A stretch of DNA of 26,074 nt from Globomyces pollinis-pini. Lineage: Eukaryota > Chytridiomycota > Chytridiomycetes > Rhizophydiales > Globomycetaceae. The stretch's first letter is position 1, and the number at the start of each line of letters is the position of its first letter. Where the stretch lies: NCBI GenBank assembly GCA_025399215.1, contig MU621324.1:1-26074 (forward strand). Reading direction: 5' to 3'. Below are positions 10,382 to 19,243 of this stretch, in pieces. A program made the translations under genes and the position numbers. The notes beneath the pieces were generated by a model, which saw nothing but the letters and a program-made list of their open reading frames with translations, was not told where the DNA came from and did not search any database.

Positions 10382-10439
10382 GGTTGATAGATTTGCTTCC
10401 AAGAACCTTAGGTTGATAGATTTGCTTCCAGTAATCTTA
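10382..10439. repeat. 29-bp tandem duplication across a stop codon
   Basis: Two copies, 10382-10410 and 10411-10439, share GGTTGATAGATTTGCTTCCA and a similar tail. One copy encodes the last residues of the F-box/ankyrin protein (EANLST); the other lies just after its stop (10408-10410), so the end of the gene was duplicated into the 3' UTR or the stop moved. Confidence 0.85.
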
Positions 10440-11250
10440 AACAGCGCGTATGTCCATTCAATAAAGCTAATTTTAGAGCTGATTGATTTCTTGCTCCTGC
10501 ATTTACACGACTATCACCAAGTAGCAACAAAAGACATTGATAATGTCCATTTGCAGCAGCTACCATTAATGGTTCATGGTCTCGTGCAGTTGGATCCACA
10601 AGAGGGTGGGACAATAGGAGTGCAATACACCCATAATACCCCATCCCTGCAGCATAACATATCGAGTAATTATCATCAGCTCCTGGGTTCACGTTTGGTA
10701 GTTTTAATATCAGTTCCAAATGTTTTTCACTTCCAACTTTGCATGCTGTTTTGACCAAGATATTGGAATCCGCAGTTGGATCTAACTGTGTATGCGTTAG
10801 TAGCAATTGCAGGCAATCTGTTGGTAGATGCTTCTTGATTGTTTTAAGTAAGTAATAGTTTTCGTTGATAAGTACTTCTGGATCCATAAGCAACAGTTCC
10901 AATACTTGAGGAACACACTGAGTTAAACTCATCAAAAGTATGTTTCTCTTGATTTCTGGGTTGAATTGTTTTGATCTGATGGATTGACAAACTATTTCAT
11001 AGTGTTTATGTGCCATCACCAATTCCACTCTGGGTCCATAAACATCATTAAGCAGTGGGATTGCCATTGGCAGGAACCTTCTTCTATAAATTGCTTTTGT
11101 TGATTCCAAGTAGGCATCCCAATGCAAATGAGGTTCCAGTGGAAAATTAAACTGGGTTGAAGAAATTCGAAGAGAATGATATTCAATTAAATCCAGGTAT
11201 GCAGTTACTTGATCAATTATTTCGTTTGGCAAGTCACAGAATTGGGTCAT
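10408..11250 (-). CDS. F-box and ankyrin-repeat protein
   Basis: Single-exon gene, 280 aa, rare in this intron-rich window. Residues about 5-45 form an F-box (FCDLPNEIIDQVTAYLDLIE then HSLRISSTQF). From about residue 95 there are four or five ankyrin repeats; the clearest read HLELILKLPNVNPGADDNYS, CIALLLSHPLVDPTARDHEP and LMVAAANGHYQCLLLLLGDS, with a roughly 33-residue period. F-box proteins link substrates to SCF (Skp1-cullin-F-box) ubiquitin ligases through the F-box; the ankyrin part would bind the target, which is unknown. Large F-box/ankyrin families occur in chytrid-grade fungi. UBC12, encoded in this window, activates cullins, a general pathway link only. Confidence 0.8.
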   Translation of the reverse strand: MTQFCDLPNEIIDQVTAYLDLIEYHSLRISSTQFNFPLEPHLHWDAYLESTKAIYRRRFLPMAIPLLNDVYGPRVELVMAHKHYEIVCQSIRSKQFNPEIKRNILLMSLTQCVPQVLELLLMDPEVLINENYYLLKTIKKHLPTDCLQLLLTHTQLDPTADSNILVKTACKVGSEKHLELILKLPNVNPGADDNYSICYAAGMGYYGCIALLLSHPLVDPTARDHEPLMVAAANGHYQCLLLLLGDSRVNAGARNQSALKLALLNGHTRCLRLLEANLST

Positions 11251-11432
11251 GGTGGAATGTAAAAAGAAATTTGGTGGCAGTTGGAAGAAACCTTCAAAGT
11301 AACAATCTAAAATTTATTCATTCGATATTTGTTTGAACAAAGAAAGGAAAGTTTTTTGGTGTTTCCTTTATCGCTGTTTTCCTAGTCTATCTTTGATTTG
11401 ATTTTAGCTTAACGTCGCGTTTCTTCAACAAC

Positions 11433-14406
11433 ATGGCAGCAGCGTGTATGATTTAAAGAAAGTACTAATTGATTTAATAGCAGCGTCTGTATTATACGAA
11501 ATAACATTAACATTAGATTGGAAAGTTGAACGAACCCACCCGAAATGGTTCAAGAAGAAATAGTACCAGTAATGCATATCATTCTTATCAGAAACAGCTA
11601 CAACTGGAAAATTAAGCCGGAGAACTTCTTTAGTTGGAGAGTCAAGAGGTCATACCGCAAAGAGTCAAAGAAGTCAATTAAGTACTCCTCGACAAGAGAG
11701 ACTTAGTCAAAGTCGCATACCATCATTGCATATATTTCCAAGGTACTATTAAATCATTGGTGATATTAGACCATCAGTATTAACATTGGACGAAGATCTA
11801 CATGTTAACTCACATCCAGACGAGTTTAGAAAACTTCAAGCATCATTCGAACATCCTCTGACTGTTCTTGGGATAGAAAACGAGACTGAAACTGTACCTG
11901 TATTTCAGCCAATTTGCCATGATTTAATTCAAAATTTAACGGAAATGGAAGCATCCATTGAAGATTTAATGAAATGGAAAGAAGAATTCATTAAACAGAA
12001 TGTACCATCTTCTGTGAAATTAGAAATTACGCTGTTGTTTTCTAAACTCTTCAGAAGGTAAGAGATCTGAATATCTTGAATTTTAAAGTAAATCCGACTT
12101 ACACCAACCTTTATTTGAAATGATCAAACAAGTAAAACTGTTTTCAAAGTCATGGAGTGTAAATCGATCAAATATGATCAACTTGGAAAGAGATTATCAT
12201 CGGTAACACTATTGAATGAATACTGATTTTAAAGCCATTACTATATTCTAGATGTAGCGATTAGAAAACTGGAAGTGATGCAAACACATGTAATAGATAT
12301 TCAATTTGTTTAATTTAATTAGATTCAAAAAATCAATGCACAATCTCAATTAGCTTTATGGGAAAGATTTGCCATTCGTCTACTTGTAAACCAATATATT
12401 TTTAATTGTTAGTATGTTCAAAATGTTCAAGGGATTTCTCAAGCAAATAGTCGGTTAGGAACCGCCGTTGGGTCAATAAAAAGTGGGCGAGAATCTGTCA
12501 TTCCAACTCTGGATCCTCATCAAGATCATACAGGTACAGAATTGCCAGCAGCACCACCAATTGAATTGTCAAATGACACTGAAGGCCGTGATTCTAACAC
12601 GAAGGGACAATCAGATGAGGATATTGCATGGTATAAACTTAAAGGTAAAAAATACTCTTAATGGCATTATAGATGTGATCCAGGCAACAATATGTAACGA
12701 AAGTGAATGGCGAAAAGATGCTCGACAAGTTTTGAAAGCATTTAAAATTATATTGCGTAAGCACAACAATGGTGCTGAAGCTTGGATAAAATCCTTACAA
12801 GTGAGACCATTTTTATCACCAAATTCGGTTGTTTACTTATCTGGGAAATCAGGATCTCTTTTGAAAAGAATTAAAAAACTTCCACTTACCAGGTCTTTAT
12901 CATTCCCAAACCTCACTGAATTTCATCGTTATGAAAGAAAACGAACGGAATTTCAGGAATGGGAAAAAATGCAAAGCCAAGCGATGGTAGATTCATTTGG
13001 GTTGCCAGTATCTAAACCTTCTGGAGAAAACACTATTCCAAATCCATTACGCAAAGGAGTTTGGACAAATTCATATAATTGTTTTTTTGACATTGATGGT
13101 CAATTAAAGAAATCGTTTGAATCTGAAAACGATATAAATGCGGAAAAATTGGAAGAAGATGCTGAAAGTTGTGAAAGTACACCTAGTGTAACAGGTGATG
13201 AAGATGACTATGAAGACGTCGACCAAAAGGTGGGAATACTTTGAATTGATGTTTAGTATTACAATGCCATCATGAACAGCCAGGGACTTCAGAACTCTAT
13301 TGCAGAAATATTGGATCAAGCAAAGTAAAGCTAACCTTTTAATTCTTTTTAGGGATAAAAAACCAGTGGTCATCCAAGAAAAAGATTTAGATACAATTGA
13401 TGCTTCAAAAGAAACATTTAGCCTCAAAGAAGTGATAGAGCTAACATTACTTCATGCCCAACAATTACATCTGGTGAAGACTGAATTTGAGTAACGCTTA
13501 GTTTTTTAAAACATATAGTGAACGAGAGCAAGAATTAAGACAGCAAATCGTTCAAGCGAATAATGAAAAAGAAATAGAGATAGAAAAGTCAAAGGCGAAA
13601 ATCCAAGAAGCAATGGCATATGTTGAAATGTTTAATAAGCATAATGATCGAAGAGAAACTACGTCACGACCATCCAGTAGTTTAACTCAGAGTCGTTCAA
13701 CACATTCAAGTGTCAAAAGTCAATATAATCCAGCAACTACTGAAAGAATACCAGAGTCTTCCCATGTTGCCAGTAACCATAGTTCACGGCCAAGCTCGGC
13801 TAGAAAAGCAATGAATGAATCAACTCGATTGATCTCCACTTCCTATGAAAATGAACGACCAATAACACCAAAATTACGAACAACACCAGCCATTGTAATA
13901 TTTTTTAAGTTGCTTATCAATAGCCTAATAACAAGCCGGTTTATAAATCAGAAGCTATGAAACTAAATGTAAGGATTTTGAAAATTAATAGGTAGTTTTT
14001 CCAACGATTGGATTGGTTTGCTAAAATGTCTGAACAGTATCATAATCGTAAACGTCAAGAAGCAGTTGAAAAAGAAAAGAAAGAAAATGAAAAACGACTA
14101 GAGCAATTAAAGTTATTAGAAGATAAGCATCAACCTCAATACTCTCTATTGGCTGAATTCATGCCCATGCCTGGTGAAATAAATATGAAAAATTCTGGAC
14201 AATCAACATCGTTTCATTGGTCTGATCATGGTAGCTTATTGACTTATTAACCATTTATAGGAATTGCTACTCCTTGGGGTGGCCGTTTCAAAATATCACC
14301 TGCTCAACCAAAGCTAAATATTCTGAATCTTTTTGATGTTGCCATGAACTTACGTCCCTCTCCAGAAGAAAATGAAAAAGAGACTGAAGACAGTGATGAT
14401 GATTAA
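11433..14406 (+). CDS. 846-aa coiled-coil protein, function unknown
   Basis: Sixteen exons. Introns: 11446-11480, 11489-11516, 11569-11591, 11743-11769, 12058-12088, 12203-12234, 12290-12322, 12386-12412, 12645-12672, 13230-13256, 13325-13352, 13491-13518, 13895-13923, 13969-13995, 14231-14260. Spliced length is exactly 847 codons. Starts MAAASASIGKLNEPTRNGSR in a Ser/Arg-rich disordered region; a helical part follows (FQPICHDLIQNLTEMEASIE), then ICNESEWRKDARQVLKAFKI, an acidic patch (TGDEDDYEDVDQKY), a coiled coil (EREQELRQQIVQANNEKEIE), a second Ser-rich disordered stretch, another Lys/Glu helix (RKRQEAVEKEKKENEKRLEQ), and a C-terminal TPWGGRFKISP block with tail EDSDDD. I do not recognise the family. 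It is convergent with DRC11 (stop codons 43 bp apart). A flagellar or centriolar role would be a guess from neighbours. Exon 2 is only 8 nt. Confidence 0.75.
11481..11488 (+). other. 8-nt microexon
   Basis: CAGCGTCT between introns 11446-11480 (35 nt) and 11489-11516 (28 nt). Only its inclusion brings the ATG at 11433 in frame with the rest of the coiled-coil gene (ATG GCA GCA GCG T + CA GCG TCT + ATT GGA AAG). The end of exon 1 (GCAGCGT) resembles the microexon (CAGCGTCT). Confidence 0.55.
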
Positions 14407-14449
14407 CATTAAAAAGATAAAATAGTTGAATAAAAGTTTCAAATCCGTT

Positions 14450-17400
14450 TTATTTCTTTTTTGCACCTTTCTTGGCAGGTTCGATTTCTTCTTCTTCAGG
14501 TCCATTAATTAAAAGATTACGTTGCTTCACCAAACTAGTTTTTTCACAAAAGTCCTAAAATTTAATTCCAAATCTATAATACCTTGAAGAGTTTAGACTC
14601 TTCTGGATTTGGAGGTGGTAGATTTAAGAGTTGTTCTACAAACTCATCTGTGTGTAAACGCTTATAACGAAGAGTTCTAATTCTTCTTGCTGTCATGACT
14701 CTATCACATACTAGTTTAATAGACCCAACCGAAAAATTATCACTCATTCGTGTCAGGAGACTTGTGTTAATATTTCGAAGTTGTTCAGGTGCTTTTTCCT
14801 TGATGAATTGAGTCCATACAAGTAGTCGAGAGCCATAATCAGGCTTTGGAACGTACATAATTTTGTCAAACACAGGAAGCATAGTTTTTGCATCACCATC
14901 CCATGGCTTATTTGTTGTTGCAATTAAAATCACTTTTTCGGAATGATCTCGAATCAGTTTTATCGCCTTGGTCAGATCCTTTTTGATACGTTTTGGATCA
15001 CTTGTATCATCTTTAGGTACTTTTTTGGCAAATATCATCTCCGCCCCGTCAATATATATGATAGAAGGACCTTGTAATCGGGCAACTTTGAAAACAATAT
15101 GAATCATTTTCACAACGTTAGCTTTCCCTATAAATTGTCCCGCAGTATTGCGAGGGCTCAAGTTAAATATTTGTGCGCCAATTTCAGTCGCTAATGACTG
15201 GACTAACATTGTCTTTCCACTACCTTCATCATTAATTACAAGTTTAGAAATACCACTAGGACCAAATAATAGCACTGTTGCTACTTTGGGATACTTCATG
15301 GTGGTCACTTCTGGCACAAATGGAACCGTTAACGGTAAAACACAGTATTCAATCAAAGTCTACATTTAGTAACCAATTATACGTACTCTTTTTAATTCAG
15401 GTAAAGATGGGGTGATCACAATATCTTTCGAAGTTGTAGAACTGATCAAATTAAAAGTCCCAATGAATGAGGATAATGAACAGGATGCAAACTTTCATTA
15501 ATAATTTCCAGAAATACCTGTTGGAGAATTCCAGCCTTCACTAGCTCTTCCACTAATGACTCTAACGTTCTGTTTGCTGTTAAATCCTTTTCTTTTTTGC
15601 CCTTCTTCCCTTTATCCTACTAATAAGCAATGGATTTTGAACCTTTTTCCCCTTTTTACCACCTGTTTTAATAATTAGCGTTTTTGAACGGTTACCTTTC
15701 TTTCCTCCTTTACCTTTTTTTCCTTTCTTGCCTTTTGCACCATCTCTTTCCACCGCTAACTTTAAATTCTTCAATTCATCTTGCAATATTTCAAACACAT
15801 CTTTTTTAATCTAAATATCAAAGGCAATAGATATTGACCTCTGCTTCGACTTCTTTTCTCTTATTAGCTTTTATGATTTCTTGATCATGCTTTTGAGCGA
15901 AATTATCAGATTCATCTTTGGATTTCCAATTATTGTTGTATGTATTCTCGCTATCTGTTAGTTGTTATACATGTACTGAGAATCTAATTGTTTAAGGTTT
16001 TCACTTTCTCCGTATTGCTTAAACTTTAAAGTAGGGTCTTCCTCCTCTTCCTAAAAAATTAGATCTATATCAATTACCGGCTCTTTTCCTTTCTTATCTC
16101 CTTTCTTACCATCTTTCTTTTCAGGTTTCTTTTCTGCTTTTGCTTCTTTTTTATCTCCTTTCTTTTGATTGGCCTTTGCAGCCTCTGCCTTCTCCAATTC
16201 TACGCATTAGAATTAATATCTCACCAGCTTTTGCAGCTGCGGCTTCTGCTAATGAATTTTCAACTGAAAATTTAAAGTCTGGCATATTCCAAGCTTCTTC
16301 AGTAGGAAATTCGGGAAATTTTCCATTTATTCGCTTGAATTCCATGTACCATTGACGGAATTCATCTTGAATTGCTTCTTTCATATCTGGACCTTCCATT
16401 CGTAAAATTCTGGAAATTAGATAATCAAACAATTCACTTTTCTTTTGTGGTAATCAAGGCTTGTAAATAATCTTCTTCAAATTGTTGTTGTAATAGTTTT
16501 CTTCTATTTCGATCTTGTTGAACCTTCATAACTGGATCAGTCTTTGCATCTTGAGTTGGATATTCCATTTTTAAAAATATCAATTCATTTTTCATTTCCT
16601 TCTTGTATTTTAAACGATCTTTGTATCCTCGAAAACTATAAATCATGGTAAATTGCAAATGGATTTACACTCTTTGAATTTTTCGAACAGCTTCTGTAGT
16701 TCCATCATTTTGATCTTCCGCTCCATTTAATTCTTTTTCTTTTAAAGCTTGTGCTCTATTGTCAATATTCCAATAATTACTTTATATCTTGCATGTATTT
16801 TGCTCGAAGTTTCCCCTGTCTACCACGTTCATTGATTTGAATTATCTTGATGGCATCAGTAAGGCTTAATTCAGGGAATAAAGCTTGTGTATTACCAAAT
16901 GCGAGATCTTTGGCGTTTAAACTATACTATAGACAAATTTAAAATAAACCTAATTACCAATAATGATCTCTGACTTTGGACAGTAGATATTCTTTCCTCT
17001 TTCAAGAATCTGGGAATGGAAACATTTAGTGAATCAGGTGTCAAATTCATATTTATCAAAATATCGTTATAATTATGGAAATCGGTGGATTCCAAGTCTA
17101 CAAGTATCTTTCACTAGTTAACCTTCAAAATGAATTACATGTTTGATTTCTAGTAATCTCCCAATACAAGCTATCACAGCATCACGTAACAATCTACGTT
17201 TTTGAGGATGTAACAATTCATCATAGGAATCCTACAATAAGTACATATACACCAAACCTCTAATTTGCGATATATTTGAATATACTTGATATAGAGAACT
17301 GACATATGTTGAAAAGCAATTTCACGTTCTTTGATTTGCATAGCTGGATCAATTGGATTTTCATAATCCTTTAATTCGTGTAATGCAACAATAGCATCTC

Positions 17401-17456
17401 CCCAATACTTATTGTAGGTTCTAAACGTTACTTCATTGTCATTACACGTTGGACAT
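14450..17456 (-). CDS. DRC11: DRC11/IQCA1, nexin-dynein regulatory complex AAA subunit
   Basis: Seventeen exons. Introns: 17421-17445, 17232-17257, 17098-17122, 16927-16957, 16756-16780, 16636-16668, 16410-16437, 16200-16224, 16051-16077, 15951-15976, 15811-15838, 15617-15642, 15492-15517, 15360-15386, 15224-15253, 14555-14582. Product 856 aa (human IQCA1 about 820). Order: MSNVTYNKYWGDAIVALHEL; LYIKYIQIYRKLEDSYDELL; HPQKRRLLRDAV; IQ-type helices (AIKIIQINERGRQGKLRAKY and VRKIQRVFRGYKDRLKY); Lys-rich linkers; KDLTANRTLESLVEELVKAG; then an AAA domain with Walker A GPSGSGKT (assembled by splicing), FKVARLQGPSIIYIDGAE at Walker B, DPKRIKKDLTKAI, and a basic C-terminus. Known role: DRC subunit in motile axonemes. 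Walker B has DG rather than DE; human IQCA1 is also degenerate there. An upstream in-frame Met at 17648 would add 64 residues, but the family start fits 17456. Confidence 0.93.
15224..15253 (-). other. Stop-free 30-nt intron inside the Walker A loop of DRC11
   Basis: The intron splits codons of GPSG|SGKT. It starts GTATTTCTAAAC and ends GATGAAG, is 30 nt, and contains no stop, so an unspliced mRNA would still be translated with ISKLVINDEG inserted in the P-loop. Confidence 0.75.
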
Positions 17457-17762
17457 TAGCTTTAAGAGAAAGGAATCAAACGCGTTTTTGATGAATTTAA
17501 GGTTAAACATAATGAAAATTGATTCCTTTATCATCTGTAAATTGGGAAAGAAGTTTTCATAATCTACTTGATTCATATAACTTTTTAAGGTTCTACAAAA
17601 TATGTTAGCGGATCCTTCAGCAAACAAGCGACTTCTGGGAATCAGCACACTTATTTTAGCTTAAATAATATTATATTATTTGCACTTTCTCTTTTGATGT
17701 GTTTTATTGTCATCATTTTGTTGACGTTATTTTCAATTTAACATATTCGCGACTTTTTCAAC
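17457..17762. promoter_or_regulatory. Divergent intergenic region between DRC11 and the RhoGAP gene
   Basis: A 306-bp region expected to hold both promoters. On the minus strand an open frame runs from a Met at 17648 straight into the DRC11 start codon in the same frame (MLIPRSRLFAEGSANIF and onward). It might be an N-terminal extension, an upstream exon or chance; no homolog recognised. The rest is AT-rich. Confidence 0.45.
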
Positions 17763-19209
17763 ATGATTAGTAATGAAAGAAAACAGAGAGTAGTAAGTGA
17801 AGCAATGTCGATCGATGACATCAAAAAGTCAAAAGAAGTGGAATTTAATGGGATTTATCCTAGTTTAGATCAAATCGTCAAGCTAGGTATGTAATTAGTA
17901 TAACTGACACTTGTAGCCCCTTTGTATGGAATCTATATATTAAATGGATTAATGGATTGCTCAAATGGAGTGATACTAGTAGAGTTTGAACGTGCAACCT
18001 GGGGATATCAACAACCACAAACAATCTATATTTATCCTTTAAAGGTTTCATAGTCGAAAGTTTATCAATAGTCGCGATCCTTAATTGAACATATGGGGCA
18101 ATTGCAACGAGAGTGGGCCGATTTGCTTTACAGTGGATCATTATTCGAAGGTGAATTGATATTACATCAAATATTACGTCTTGTTGGATATTTTATACAG
18201 CAGAATATTTCAATTGTAAACAACCATATAAAATTTATTAATTAGGTTGATGAAATCAAACTACCTATACAAAATCTGATTGCCGTATGTGTTTTGAACT
18301 TTCAACAAATTGAAGATTCAATTGCTTTCAAAGAAAGGTTAAGAGAGTTGCAAACAATGATAGATTATCAACCAAGTATTAAAAGAGTCATATCCTATTC
18401 AAACGATCCAAATGAGCTTATCCGTTTAGCACACCTGTTCATCAGGTATATATTACCCAACTAAACAATTCAATAGAATGCCATTAAAATCAGATAGAAT
18501 TCTAAAAATATTGGCAGTGATCAAAAGCTTAAAACAATTCAACCAAGAGAATCGTTCCACAATATCATATGAAATAGAACAAGCTTCCAATTACTTATTA
18601 AACAACAAAAATCAAATTGATAATGCAAGATCATCTCGATGGTTTCGAGAAATGGGAAACTTGAATGTTAGACAAAAACTTGTTGAACTGAAATTTGATC
18701 GATTCAAAGTTGAATTCAATTCTACACCAATAGATTCTGTAGTGATTGCCAACTATATCAAATCTTTACTTCGTGAAATGAAAGATGGATTAATCCCTGA
18801 AAGTATTCAGTTACTTTTGATTGATTTATTTGATGATGATAGTAACATTATTTACGTATTGACCTGATCAATTAGTTACTGATAACACAATTCAAATGAC
18901 TTTTATTTTATTATCATTCTGTCGAAGTCGATTTCAAATTTTAAAGTCAATCTTGAATGTCTGTAAAAAAATATTGACAGATTGTAAGTTTTTGAACGCG
19001 ATTTACCATTCAAATTAGGTACGATTGATCCTATTACTCCATATGATTTAGCTCGTATCGTTACTGTCACTGATGATCAAAGATTACTCAAATTGATGAA
19101 TGATCCTGCCTTAATTCAAAAGCTTTTAGGTGACTGGCATAAAGTATGGGGGATCATTATTTCAAATGGAGAGATGTTTTTGAATTCTAATAAATTTTCA
19201 ATTCATTGA
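17763..19209 (+). CDS. Divergent RhoGAP-domain protein
   Basis: Seven exons; introns 17887-17916, 18045-18071, 18216-18245, 18446-18476, 18842-18875, 18984-19018; product 419 aa. The C-terminal half fits a RhoGAP fold: RWFREMGNLNVRQKL resembles the GIFRxSG arginine-finger segment, IANYIKSLLREMKDGLIPES the helix with LLR.L..PLIP, and CTIDPITPYDLARIVTVTD the NxMTxxNLAxxF segment. Such domains speed GTP hydrolysis by Rho/Rac/Cdc42. The N-terminal 200 residues (for example LYGIYILNGLMDCSNGVILV and QLQREWADLLYSGSLFEGEL) are not recognised. It is convergent with TM9SF, 34 bp between stops. The family call rests on eye alignment. Confidence 0.6.
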
Positions 19210-19243
19210 AAACGTATCTGCAAAATAGGGTGTTTTTATTACG

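Noticed and set aside
16140..16432. Overlapping open frames on both strands
   Set aside because: The minus frame is an exon of DRC11; the plus frame is its shadow, and the apparent C-terminus (GEILILMRRIGEGR) is intron read-through.
16927..16957. DRC11 intron read as an 8-nt plus 23-nt doublet (AG|GT at position 8)
   Set aside because: An 8-nt unit is too short to be an intron; treated as a single 31-nt intron.
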